A DNA stretch of 39,182 nucleotides from Rhizobacter sp. (GCA_025355745.1 JANXZA010000157.1:1-39182), one strand, 5' to 3'. Positions 18,562 to 26,507 are shown, counted from the stretch's first letter. Program-made: numbers and translations. Notes: generated by a model from the sequence alone, not told the origin.

Positions 18562-20871
18562 ATGCCGCCGAGCTTGTCGAGGCCGGGTTCGCGCTTCGCG
18601 GTCTGGCCGGCACTGCGTGCCGCGCTGCTGTGCGCGACCGTGCTCGCGGCCCTGGCGCATGCCGCCGGCCTGCTGCCGCTGCCCTTCATCGGCGCCCTCG
18701 ACAACGCCATCGCCGATGCCCGCCTGCGCGCCTTCATGCCGCGCACGCTCGATGCCCGCATCGTGATCGTCGATGTTGACGAGCGCAGCCTGGCGCAGGT
18801 TGGGGGCTGGCCCTGGAGCCGGGACCGCCTCGCGGCCCTGACCGAAGAATTGTTCGTCCGCCAGAAGGCGGCCGTGGTGGGTTTCGACACGGTCTTTGCC
18901 GAGCCTGACACCAGCACCGGCCTGCCTGCCCTCGAACGTCTGGCCGCCAACGCGCCCGAGATCGCTGCCCGGCTCCCGCGCTGGCGGCCCGAGCTCGACA
19001 ACGACGCCGCGTTCGCCCGCGCCCTGACCGGCCGCAACGTGGTGCTCGGCTTCTATCTGACGAGCGACCGCGAGGCGCATCAGGTCGGCGTGCTGCCTGT
19101 GCCGGTGTTCGACGCCATCGCGCTGCAGGGCCGGCGCATTGCCTTCACGCACTGGGACGGTTACGCCGCGAACCTGCCGGTGCTCGCTGCCGCTTCGCCG
19201 AGTGCCGGCTTTTTCAATGCCGTGGAAGACGCCGACGGGCTGGTTCGCAGCGTGCCGCTGGTGGCCGAATTCGGTGGGCGTCACTTCGAGCCGCTCGCGC
19301 TGGCCGTGTTTCGACGCTACACCGGCGCGCCGCGCGTGCTGCCCGGGTTCGCACCGCCCGGCGGCCTGCCGTCGGACTACAACGCGCTGCAAAGCGTGGT
19401 GCTGGAACAGGGCGCGACCCGCCTGGCGCTGCCGGTCGATGCACAGGTGCGCGCCCGCGTGCCGTACCGCGGCCCCGGCGGGCCGCGCGGCGGTTCGTTC
19501 GAGTATGTCTCGGCGTTCGACCTGTTGAGGGGCGGCATCGCAGCCGGGCATCTGGCCGGCAAGCTGGTGATCGTCGGCTCGACCGCGCCCGGCCTCTACG
19601 ACCAGCGCTCCACTCCGGTGGGCGAGGTCTATCCCGGCGCCGAGGTTCATGCCAACCTGCTGTCGGGCCTGCTCGACGGCCGCCTGCCGGTACAGCCAGA
19701 CTGGGCTTCGGGCTTCGAGATGGTCCAGTTGCTGATCGTTGCCGGGGTGCTGATCGCCGGCCTGCCTCGGCTGCGCGCGGCCACTGCGGCGCAGCTCGCG
19801 TTGGCTTTGGCGGCGGCACTGATCGCCTTGAATCTGTGGAGTTACCGCAGCCACGGCCTGCTGTTGCCGCTCGCTGCTTCACTGCTGCTGACCGCGCTGC
19901 TCTACGCCGGCATCACGATCCGGGCCTTCGTCGTCGAAGGCCGGCAGCGGCGTTCGCTGGCGCGGCTGTTCGGCAGCTACGTGCCGCCTGAACTCGTGGC
20001 CGAGATGGCGCGCGATCCGGCGCGCTACGACATGCGGGCCGAAAACCGCGAGCTCACCATCATGTTCTGCGACATGCGCAACTTCACGCGCGTGTCCGAG
20101 CAGATGTCGCCTGAAGACCTGCGCGCGCTGATGAACCGGTTCTTCTCCGCCATGACCGCCGTGATCCGCGAGCACCGCGGCACGCTCGACAAATACATCG
20201 GCGACGCGATCATGGCGTTCTGGGGTGCCCCGCTGAGCGACCCCGCCCACGCCGCTCACGCAGTGCAGGCTGCGCTCGACATGGGCGCCCGGCTCGGCGA
20301 CCTGAACACCGAGCTGGCGCAGCGTGGCCTGCCGCCAATCGGCGTGGGCATCGGGCTGAACACCGGCCTGGTGTGTGTCGGCGACATGGGCTCCAGCATG
20401 CGCCGCAGCTACACCGTGATGGGCGACGCGGTGAACCTGGCCTCGCGCATCGAAGGCCTGACGCGCCACTACGGCGTCGATGTGCTGGTCGGCCAGTCGA
20501 CTCGCGACGCGGCACTGTCAGCGGGCACTTCGATCGCGCCCCGCGAGCCCGGCGCGCTGGCCTGGGTCGAGGTCGATCGGGTGCGGGTCAAGGGCAAGCG
20601 CCAGGACGTGACGCTTTTCACGCCGGTGCAGCAGGCGGCTGCGTCTGCGCCGTCATTTACCGAGGAAATGCGGCTTTGGCAGCTTGCGTTGGCCGGCCAC
20701 CGGCTGCACCATTGGAGTGACGCGGGAACCTGCCTGCACCGCCTCAGGTCCGACTTTCCAGATTCACCGCTGGCCGGCCTGTACCGCCAGCTTGATGCGC
20801 GCAACCAGCGCCACCGCAGCAGCCCGCCACCCGCCGACTGGGACGGCACCCACACCTTCGACAGCAAGTGA
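18562..20871 (+). CDS. CHASE2-domain adenylate cyclase, class III
   Basis: Membrane receptor that makes cAMP. The roughly 769-residue protein starts with a membrane helix (about 15-37). A periplasmic CHASE2 domain follows (about 40-370; VIVDVDERSLAQVGGWPWSR, VGFDTVFAEPDT and VIVGSTAPGLYDQRSTPVGE are typical). Then come three helices (about 385-455) and a cytoplasmic cyclase domain. The catalytic residues look intact: metal Asp504 (FCDMRNFTR) and Asp548, adenine-selecting Lys544 (DKYIGDAIMAFWGAP) and Thr618 (SYTVMGDAVNLASR), plus the transition-state Asn and Arg of VNLASR. The Lys/Thr pair predicts ATP rather than GTP. A GTG at 18559 directly before the ATG is an alternative start. The next gene, a phosphodiesterase, is 7 bases away. 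Confidence 0.93.
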   Translation: MPPSLSRPGSRFAVWPALRAALLCATVLAALAHAAGLLPLPFIGALDNAIADARLRAFMPRTLDARIVIVDVDERSLAQVGGWPWSRDRLAALTEELFVRQKAAVVGFDTVFAEPDTSTGLPALERLAANAPEIAARLPRWRPELDNDAAFARALTGRNVVLGFYLTSDREAHQVGVLPVPVFDAIALQGRRIAFTHWDGYAANLPVLAAASPSAGFFNAVEDADGLVRSVPLVAEFGGRHFEPLALAVFRRYTGAPRVLPGFAPPGGLPSDYNALQSVVLEQGATRLALPVDAQVRARVPYRGPGGPRGGSFEYVSAFDLLRGGIAAGHLAGKLVIVGSTAPGLYDQRSTPVGEVYPGAEVHANLLSGLLDGRLPVQPDWASGFEMVQLLIVAGVLIAGLPRLRAATAAQLALALAAALIALNLWSYRSHGLLLPLAASLLLTALLYAGITIRAFVVEGRQRRSLARLFGSYVPPELVAEMARDPARYDMRAENRELTIMFCDMRNFTRVSEQMSPEDLRALMNRFFSAMTAVIREHRGTLDKYIGDAIMAFWGAPLSDPAHAAHAVQAALDMGARLGDLNTELAQRGLPPIGVGIGLNTGLVCVGDMGSSMRRSYTVMGDAVNLASRIEGLTRHYGVDVLVGQSTRDAALSAGTSIAPREPGALAWVEVDRVRVKGKRQDVTLFTPVQQAAASAPSFTEEMRLWQLALAGHRLHHWSDAGTCLHRLRSDFPDSPLAGLYRQLDARNQRHRSSPPPADWDGTHTFDSK

Positions 20872-20878
20872 TCCAAGA

Positions 20879-21685
20879 ATGATCCTCAACGTGCTCGGTT
20901 GCTCCGGGTCGATCGCCGCAGGTTGCAAGACCACCGCCTTCCTGCTCGACGGCGACGTGCTGATCGACGCCGGCACCGGCGTGGGCGATGTCGCGCTCGA
21001 TGCGCTGGCGCGCGTCGATCACATCCTCGTCAGCCACTCCCACCTCGACCACGTGCTGGCCATCGGCCTGATCGCCGACGGCGTGATGCGGGTGCGCCAT
21101 GCGCTCGGGCGCGGGCCGATCCTGGTCCACGCGCTGCCCGAGACCATCGCCGCGCTGCGCACCCACATCTTCAACGGCGTGATCTGGCCCGACTTCACGC
21201 GCCTGCCCAGCGCCGAGCACCCGGCGCTCAAGCTGGTGCCGTTCGCGGTCGGCGAGGTGCTGGCCTTGAACGGCAAGCGCATCGAGGTGCTGAGCGCCGT
21301 GCACACCGTGCCGGCGGTCGGCTTCGCGGTGGCGTGCCGGAACGGCGCCGGCATCAACCCCGACGTCGATCCGGGCTGGTGGGTCTTCACCGGCGACACC
21401 GGGCCGAACCCGCAGCTGTGGGCGCGCCTGCGGCAGATGAAGGTCGCCCACCTCGTCATTGAAACCGCTTTCAGCGACGAAGAACGCGAACTCGCCGGCA
21501 TCAGCCGCCACCTGTGCCCGACCTCGCTCGGCCAGGAACTGGCGCAGCTCGCGGGCAGTGTCGATGTTCACATCACCCACATCAAACCCGGCGAGATGAA
21601 GGCCGTGATGGCGCAGATCGGCCGGCTCGGAACCGGGCACCGGATTCATGCGCTGGCGGCGGGTCAGGTGATGCGCATTGGGTGA
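20879..21685 (+). CDS. 3',5'-cyclic-nucleotide phosphodiesterase, metallo-beta-lactamase fold
   Basis: Class II-type cyclic nucleotide phosphodiesterase of 268 residues, expected to hydrolyse cAMP. It starts MILNVLGCSGSIAAGCKTTA and has the dinuclear-metal motif H53-S-H55-L-D57-H58. Further metal ligands follow in VLSAVHTVPAVGFAV, VFTGDTGPN and VHITHIKPGEMKAVM. Starts 7 bases after the cyclase stop, so the two are translated together. This pairing strongly supports cAMP as the substrate, although the MBL fold alone would allow other esters. The stop is followed by a long inverted repeat. Confidence 0.87.
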   Translation: MILNVLGCSGSIAAGCKTTAFLLDGDVLIDAGTGVGDVALDALARVDHILVSHSHLDHVLAIGLIADGVMRVRHALGRGPILVHALPETIAALRTHIFNGVIWPDFTRLPSAEHPALKLVPFAVGEVLALNGKRIEVLSAVHTVPAVGFAVACRNGAGINPDVDPGWWVFTGDTGPNPQLWARLRQMKVAHLVIETAFSDEERELAGISRHLCPTSLGQELAQLAGSVDVHITHIKPGEMKAVMAQIGRLGTGHRIHALAAGQVMRIG

Positions 21686-21689
21686 GGCG

Positions 21690-21794
21690 GCTCGGAACAG
21701 GGTAGCGACTCCGTCGCCAACGAGGTACGTTGCAAGGAACAAACGTTGCCATGAACAGTGAGGTGCGCGGTGCAAGAAGCCACCTGTTCCGAGC
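21690..21794. repeat. 12-bp perfect inverted repeat spanning 105 bp
   Basis: GCTCGGAACAGG at 21690-21701 and CCTGTTCCGAGC at 21783-21794 are exact reverse complements separated by 81 bases. It directly follows the phosphodiesterase gene. It may be a terminal-inverted-repeat element or a long-range hairpin. To its right is an unusually AT-rich patch (about 21807-21830). Confidence 0.6.
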
Positions 21795-21922
21795 TGCGCA
21801 GTCAGGCCAAATATTTTTTTGATTTTGTTGAAGCTGGCGGCCGTTGGCAGGCGGCCCGTTCCCACTTAAGTAGGGGCTAGACTTATTTATGCGTTCCTTG
21901 CAAGTAGTCTGAGGGCGCCGAC

Positions 21923-22354
21923 ATGACCGACACCGTCAACTTCACCGGGTCTGTGGACCGTGACTTGCTGAAACGCGCCAAAGTGATTGCGGCGCAATCC
22001 GACACTTCCGTCAACGCGCTGTTCAATGCCGAGTTGCGTCACCTTGTCGAAACCTATGAGGCTGCGCAGGCTTGCGGCAACCAGAACTTCGTCACCTTGC
22101 TCGACTTCTCGCTAGGGCGCATCGTTGACCTGATAGCCCTGGCCCGCCTGGGTCTCGTCAGCGAGGAAGACTTGTTCCTGCTCATGGCGCAGGCGCATCT
22201 GCCGATGCCGAGACTGAGCGAGCGCGCCACCCGCGCGATCGCCTACCGAAGCACGTGCAATCGCTGCTTCCCGCCGCGCACCGCCTCGATGACCAGACGC
22301 CGGTCAAGCGCTGCCAGCTGCCTGTCATGCGCGCAGGCCAAGGCCAGCAGGTAG
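21923..22354 (+). CDS. Probable antitoxin with abnormal C-terminus, toxin missing
   Basis: The first ~105 residues look like an antitoxin. There is a short N-terminal ribbon-helix-helix-like part (VNFTGSVDRDLLKRAKVIAAQ) and a second part, TLLDFSLGRIVDLIALARLG then EEDLFLLMAQAHLPMPRLS, resembling UPF0175-like antitoxins. After about residue 108 the frame runs antisense into the vapC gene on the other strand and gives Cys/Arg/Ser-rich sequence (RSTCNRCFPPRTASMTRRRS) with no protein character. The natural end and the expected downstream toxin have probably been lost by a deletion. A good GAGGG ribosome site precedes the ATG. Confidence 0.6.
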   Translation: MTDTVNFTGSVDRDLLKRAKVIAAQSDTSVNALFNAELRHLVETYEAAQACGNQNFVTLLDFSLGRIVDLIALARLGLVSEEDLFLLMAQAHLPMPRLSERATRAIAYRSTCNRCFPPRTASMTRRRSSAASCLSCAQAKASR

Positions 22355-22677
22355 CTGTCGGCGATCTGCGCTGACGTCAGCAGGCACGACGCGTCGATCC
22401 GTTCGGCGTTCATCAGGCTGATGTGGTCGGGCCAGAATACATGGCCGGGCAGCGTGCGCAAGGTCGCCATCAGCGCCACAACGGCCGACGGCGTGCCCGC
22501 AGAGTTCGGGTAGCGAGCGTGGCCAACGATGCGCAGCACACAGTTTTCGGTCAGCGGGCAGGTGGCCCAGGCCTTGTGCCCCGTGGCGCCAAACCAATCG
22601 TGGGCCGGGTCGTGATGAACGTGCGCCGGGTCGAGCAGCGCAATCAGCACGTTCACGTCGAGCAGGAACGTTGTCAA
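22243..22677 (-). CDS. vapC: VapC-like PIN-domain ribonuclease toxin
   Basis: Toxin ribonuclease of 144 residues. PIN-domain acidic residues are visible: LLDVNVLIALLD at the start, TENCVLRIVGHARYPN in the middle, and IADSYLLALACAHDRQLAALD at the end. The start ATG overlaps the vapB stop by four bases (ATGA). The last 112 bases overlap the antisense tail of the antitoxin gene on the plus strand. All catalytic positions appear present, so it may be active. Confidence 0.85.
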   Translation of the reverse strand: MTTFLLDVNVLIALLDPAHVHHDPAHDWFGATGHKAWATCPLTENCVLRIVGHARYPNSAGTPSAVVALMATLRTLPGHVFWPDHISLMNAERIDASCLLTSAQIADSYLLALACAHDRQLAALDRRLVIEAVRGGKQRLHVLR

Positions 22678-22904
22678 GACAGTTCGTCGCGCAGTTCGTT
22701 CACCAACTCCAGCGTCACCGGGGCCGTGCCTGCCCGCACCGGCAACAAGGGCACGCCGTTGCGGGCCTTGCGGCCCGTCGCGGCGGGCTTCAGGGCTTGC
22801 CGCGAGAGGGCCGATATCACCTCACCGAGGCCTCTGTTATGGCGCGCAGCCAGGCTCTTGGCGGCGATCAGCACGTCGTCATCGATTGTCAGCGTCGTGC
22901 GCAA
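22674..22904 (-). CDS. vapB: VapB-like ribbon-helix-helix antitoxin
   Basis: Antitoxin of 76 residues starting MRTTLTIDDDVLIAAKSLAA, a typical CopG/Arc-type ribbon-helix-helix opening, with a C-terminal tail (LVNELRDELS) that would bind and block the toxin. Starts at TTG 22904 with GGAGG eight bases upstream. A perfect TTGACA (-35) lies at 22950-22945 on this strand but no matching -10 is clear. It overlaps vapC by four bases, a normal TA arrangement. Confidence 0.85.
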   Translation of the reverse strand: MRTTLTIDDDVLIAAKSLAARHNRGLGEVISALSRQALKPAATGRKARNGVPLLPVRAGTAPVTLELVNELRDELS

Positions 22905-23145
22905 TTCAAACCTCCACTGCTAGCGCAGCAAACATCGCGCTTCATGTCAAACAGGGGTGCTTGTGTTGCGCACGGCGCGGCTAACGTGGGCAACCATCAG
23001 ACGCTCGAACGGGCAATTGGGCTGCGCCAGCCAAACAGTGACGATTTGTGTCGGGCCCGACTGACGCCGACTGCCGGCTGCCCGCCGCGTGACTTTTTGT
23101 GTCAACTTTCCGGCGGAATCGCACGCTTTTCTGGGATCAACGCAA
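22905..23145. other. Intergenic region upstream of the first pilin gene
   Basis: Part of a 300-base gap between divergent vapB and the first pilin gene. Apart from the vapB upstream signal and the sigma-54 site listed separately, I see no gene or RNA. Binding sites for a sigma-54 activator of the PilR type would be expected here but cannot be picked out by eye. Confidence 0.4.
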
Positions 23146-23161
23146 TGGCATGGCGAATGCA
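23146..23161 (+). promoter_or_regulatory. Sigma-54 promoter for the first pilin gene
   Basis: TGGCATGGCGAATGCA matches the -24/-12 consensus TGGCACG-N4-TTGCA: the GG and GC dinucleotides are both present at exactly the required spacing, with mismatches only at C-to-T and T-to-A. Transcription would start near 23172, about 30 bases before the pilin ATG. Pilin genes are classically driven by sigma-54 with PilSR. Confidence 0.75.
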
Positions 23162-23204
23162 ACGGTAAACCCGTGTCCACCCCCAACCGTCGGAGAATTT
23201 CACC

Positions 23205-23693
23205 ATGAAGCGTCGCGTCCAAGCTGGTTTTACTTTGATCGAATTGATGATCGTCGTTGCGATCATCGGCATCCTGGCGGCGGTTGCGCTGCCAGCGTAT
23301 CAGCAGTACACGAAGAAGGCCAAGATGGCCGAAGTGATTCTGGCGGCATCGGCTTGCCGCACCACGATCACGGAAACGATCCAGTCCGCATCGAGCAACG
23401 CGCTGACGGTGGCCGCCAACCTCTGGGGCTGCGAAGTCTCGGCGGGCTCGGGCAGCAAGTACGTCAACAAGGTCGAGACGACCACTGCCGGCAAGATCAC
23501 CGTCACGGCCCAGGGCTTCGGTGACACGGACATCGATACCAAGGTCATCACGCTGGTCCCGTTGATCGGCACTGCGGTGGCCACCATCAACGATGGCCAG
23601 AGGTCGGTCACGGCATGGCGCTGCGGCGACACTGCGACAGACGGCACGTCCCTGACCATCGTCAAGTACCTCCCGGGTTCGTGCAAGGGCTGA
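23205..23693 (+). CDS. pilA: Type IV pilin, first of a tandem pair
   Basis: Major-pilin-type protein of 162 residues. The prepilin signal MKRRVQAG is cut before F9, giving mature [20 protein letters not shown] with the required Glu at position 5. The soluble part has four cysteines (C51, C76, C140, C160), enough for two disulfides; C140-C160 would enclose the variable C-terminal loop. It ends [13 protein letters not shown] precedes the ATG, a sigma-54 promoter lies upstream, and a strong terminator follows. PglL-type ligase genes downstream suggest O-glycosylation on Ser/Thr, which are plentiful. Confidence 0.95.
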   Translation: MKRRVQAGFTLIELMIVVAIIGILAAVALPAYQQYTKKAKMAEVILAASACRTTITETIQSASSNALTVAANLWGCEVSAGSGSKYVNKVETTTAGKITVTAQGFGDTDIDTKVITLVPLIGTAVATINDGQRSVTAWRCGDTATDGTSLTIVKYLPGSCKG

Positions 23694-23723
23694 TAGCCGG
23701 CGATCTCAGTCGGCGATACCAAG

Positions 23724-23747
23724 AAAGCGGCCTTCGGGCCGCTTTTT
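23724..23747 (+). terminator. Intrinsic terminator after the first pilin gene
   Basis: Stem AAAGCGGCC / GGCCGCTTT with a TTCG tetraloop, followed by a T-run (TTTTT in total). This is a strong Rho-independent terminator 30 bases after the pilin stop. The same stem and loop recur after the second pilin gene. Confidence 0.93.
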
Positions 23748-23877
23748 CGCTGGTCCCTCAATCCGGGGGGTGGTGCCGCCTTTCGGATGGATTTGCCCCC
23801 TCGGCATCGTCTACAGACGCTTCGGCAGCTTACATTCACACACGAATTTAAGCCCCCTACCGCCGGAGATTTTGTCC

Positions 23878-24366
23878 ATGAAGAGCCACCGTCAAACAGG
23901 TTTCACCCTCATCGAGTTGATGATCGTCGTTGCGATCATCGGCATCCTGGCCGCAGTAGCGCTGCCGGCCTATCAGCAGTACACAAAGAAGGCCAAGATG
24001 GCCGAAGTCATTCTGGCCGCGTCGTCATGCCGAACGACCATCACCGAGGCGATTCAGACCGCAGCGAGTTCGGCGTTGACGGTTGCCGCCAACGGGTGGG
24101 GATGTGAAGTTTCGGCCGGCTCGGGCAGCAAGTATGTGAACAAGGTCGAGACCAGTGACGCCGGAAAGATCACGGTCACTGCCCAAGGTTTTGGCGATTT
24201 CGACATCGACACTCAAGTGGTCACGCTGGTCCCGCTGATCGACGCTGCCCCGGCGACCACCAGTGACGGCCAAAAGGCAGTGACGTCGTGGCGTTGCGGT
24301 AACGTGCTCACGGACCTCACTTCGGCGACGATGGTGAAGTACCTGCCCGGTTCCTGCAAGGGCTGA
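23878..24366 (+). CDS. pilA: Type IV pilin, second of a tandem pair
   Basis: A 162-residue pilin with the leader MKSHRQTG cut before F9 and the same mature N-terminus as the first copy. By my count it matches the first copy at 133 of 162 positions, with identical length and the same four cysteines. Differences cluster in the leader and in residues 121-151, the region before and inside the C-terminal disulfide loop. GGAG precedes the ATG. No sigma-54 site like that of copy 1 is seen between the genes, so its promoter is unclear and it may be expressed differently. An in-frame upstream ATG at 23770 is not plausible, as it would spoil the leader. Confidence 0.94.
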   Translation: MKSHRQTGFTLIELMIVVAIIGILAAVALPAYQQYTKKAKMAEVILAASSCRTTITEAIQTAASSALTVAANGWGCEVSAGSGSKYVNKVETSDAGKITVTAQGFGDFDIDTQVVTLVPLIDAAPATTSDGQKAVTSWRCGNVLTDLTSATMVKYLPGSCKG

Positions 24367-24385
24367 ACGCAGAGCCATCAACATC

Positions 24386-24406
24386 GCGGCCTTCGGGCCG
24401 CTTTTT
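24386..24406 (+). terminator. Intrinsic terminator after the second pilin, abutting the next gene start
   Basis: Stem GCGGCC / GGCCGC with TTCG loop and five Ts at 24402-24406. The next start codon (ATG 24408) begins one base after the T-run, so the terminator covers the place where the ligase ribosome-binding site should be. Confidence 0.9.
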
Positions 24407-24407
24407 C

Positions 24408-26147
24408 ATGCGCAGCATCTTCATTTTTCTGGGCTTGATCGGGCTCTTCCTGGGCTGGAACCTGCCCAACCACTATCCGTTGTGGACCACGTTTCACGGC
24501 GAGTTGATTGCCGCAGCAGGTGCCTGCCTGCTGTTCATCGGAACGCTCTGTTCGCAGGCGCCGTTTTCACTGCGGTTTGAGCAACCGCGCACGCGGTCGA
24601 GGCTCAGCCCGGTCCGGCTTGCCCTGCCCCCGGCGGCGCGCGCGTGGCTGCTGGTGGGGGTGCTTGCGCCTTTGCAGTACCTGGCGGGGTTGTTCGACTT
24701 TTATGGCGACGCCCTCCTGGGGTTCCTCTACGCGCTGGGCGCCGCAATCAGCGTGTACATCGGCTATCTGTGGGCCGCGCAGGCGGGGAGCGCGAAGGTT
24801 TTGCGCGCGCTCTTCCTCACCGTACTTTGGGCCGGGCTTGCAGCGGGCGGCGCCGCATTCTGGCAATGGATGCGCCTGCCGACCGCCGGCTGGTGGGCAA
24901 TGGAACTGATCGAGAGCCGCCCGTATGGCAACTTTGCCCAGCCCAATCTCTTCGGGCTGTTCATGGTGATGGGCGTTGTCGCCGCGACCGCGTTGTTCGA
25001 GATGCGCGTGCTCCAACATCGATTGAGTTACTACCTCGTGCTCGTGTTTTTCGGCTGGGCAATGCTGATCAGCGAGTCGCGTGCGTCGGCACTCGCCATG
25101 CTGTCGGTAGCCGTGTTCTGGTTCATCACGAACCGGCGGGTGCCGACTCGATTGCGCTGGTATGAAGTCGTTGCCGCACTGGGCTTGGGCTGGGGCGTTT
25201 CGCGGTCACTGGTCAACATCGAAACGGCGCTCTACCTTAAGGCAACGGTGGCCCGTGTCACGCTGGAAGTGGGGCCACGAGAGGCCATCTGGCTCCAATT
25301 CTGGGCCGCCATCAAGGCGCATCCCTGGGCTGGCTATGGCTTCGGGCAAGGGGTGGCGGCGCTGCGGGAAGTGGCCGCGCACACGGGGCCTGCGCGCAAC
25401 ACGATCTACGCCCACAGTTTCGTTCTCGACCTGATGGTGTGGGTCGGCGTGCCGCTGGGGCTGATTCTCACGGCCGCATTGAGCCGGTGGATGTTGGGCT
25501 GGTTGCGCAAAGTTGACCGTGCCGAGTCGATGGCGCAACGTCATTGGGTCTTCGCGTTCTGGCTGGCGCTGGCGGTGCAGTCGCTGCTGGAGTTTCCCTA
25601 TGCGCACACGTTTTTTCTGTTGCCCGCCGCGTTGCTTGCCGGGGCCATCACCCCGATGCCGTGGGGCGCCGCCAATTCGCCGTCGCCGCCGCGTTATGTG
25701 GCCAGCCGCGCAGCCTTGGCGCTGGCCGCAGTGGCTGCAGGCTTGCTTGCCCTGACGGCCTGGGACTATCTGCAATTCGAGACCGAGTTCCGGGCCAACC
25801 GCTTCGACAAGGGTCGCTTCGAGTACCCGGCCGAGCACGACGTGCATCGCGGCCCTGTCATGCTCGACCAGCTTGCCGCGCTCAACGCCAGCGCGCGTTA
25901 CCAGATCGAGCGTGGCATGCCACTTGAGCAGATCGAGCGCCTTGGCCACCTGGCGCGGCGTTTCCACCTTCTGCCAACCCGCGTCGACTACGCCAAGGCC
26001 CTGGCGTTGAACGGAAGGCCGGCCGAGGCGCAGGCCGAGATGCAGATGATCCGCGGCATCTACCACCCCGCGCTGTGGGCGAAGATCGAGCGTGACTGGC
26101 TCGACTGGCAGGAGCAACACCGGTCGGAGTTGACCCCGCTGCGCTGA
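24408..26147 (+). CDS. PglL/Wzy_C-type O-oligosaccharyltransferase, probable pilin glycosylation ligase
   Basis: Polytopic inner-membrane protein of 579 residues with about 11-12 helices and a soluble C-terminal part. It carries the Wzy_C/O-antigen ligase pattern: ESRASALAML, then AIKAHPWAGYGFGQGVAAL, then a periplasmic loop with AHSFVLDLMVWVGVPLG (His of the PglL-type active site) and QSLLEFPYAHTFFLLPA. The last ~150 residues (from about 430) are an extracytoplasmic helical domain as in PglL. Its place directly after two pilins suggests transfer of lipid-linked glycan to pilin. The start falls just after a terminator with no Shine-Dalgarno, so expression probably depends on read-through. Lipid A-core ligation (WaaL) is an alternative role but fits the context less well. 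Confidence 0.8.
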   Translation: MRSIFIFLGLIGLFLGWNLPNHYPLWTTFHGELIAAAGACLLFIGTLCSQAPFSLRFEQPRTRSRLSPVRLALPPAARAWLLVGVLAPLQYLAGLFDFYGDALLGFLYALGAAISVYIGYLWAAQAGSAKVLRALFLTVLWAGLAAGGAAFWQWMRLPTAGWWAMELIESRPYGNFAQPNLFGLFMVMGVVAATALFEMRVLQHRLSYYLVLVFFGWAMLISESRASALAMLSVAVFWFITNRRVPTRLRWYEVVAALGLGWGVSRSLVNIETALYLKATVARVTLEVGPREAIWLQFWAAIKAHPWAGYGFGQGVAALREVAAHTGPARNTIYAHSFVLDLMVWVGVPLGLILTAALSRWMLGWLRKVDRAESMAQRHWVFAFWLALAVQSLLEFPYAHTFFLLPAALLAGAITPMPWGAANSPSPPRYVASRAALALAAVAAGLLALTAWDYLQFETEFRANRFDKGRFEYPAEHDVHRGPVMLDQLAALNASARYQIERGMPLEQIERLGHLARRFHLLPTRVDYAKALALNGRPAEAQAEMQMIRGIYHPALWAKIERDWLDWQEQHRSELTPLR

Positions 26148-26309
26148 CCTGCGCTGCGCTGCCCCGCGCTGCCAGCACAGCGCCTCGTTGTTGGTTCCCG
26201 TCGGCCTGCGATCCGGTTCGGCTCCGCTTGCCACCGCGAGCACGCGACCCGGCCGACATACCGCCCGCCACATGCACGCTGTGCCCCGCTGCGGTCGCGA
26301 CCCTGGCGA

Positions 26310-26489
26310 GTGGATGCCGGGCCGCGTCAACTTGTAAGCCGCGTGCAAGACCCACTCCAGTTCCAGCGGTACCGTCTTCGCCACGAAGACGCCGCCGCTG
26401 TGGGCGAGCAGGGCCTTGGCAGCGGGCACTTGGCTGGGGTCGTCCAGCGTCGGGCAACGTACCAGGACGCTGGTGTCGAGGGCGATCAT
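26310..26489 (-). pseudogene. Truncated VapC-like PIN-domain toxin remnant
   Basis: The first ~60 codons read as a PIN-domain protein: MIALDTSVLVRCPTLDDPSQ, then AKALLAHSGGVFVAKTVPLELEWVLHAAYKL. After about RPGIH the frame continues as unrelated Arg/Gly-rich sequence running into the ligase gene, and the C-terminal catalytic aspartates are not found in any frame. The remnant has lost about half of a normal ~130-residue toxin. It is preceded by an AbrB-type antitoxin remnant. Confidence 0.75.
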
Positions 26490-26507
26490 GGCAACAGCGG
26501 TGCTACC

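Noticed and set aside
21690-21794. Intrinsic terminator of the phosphodiesterase operon
   Set aside because: Arms are 81 bases apart and no T-run follows the right arm directly, so a simple terminator hairpin is unlikely.
23748-23877. Sigma-54 promoter for the second pilin
   Set aside because: Checked each GG for a GC at the required spacing; none fitted the -24/-12 consensus.
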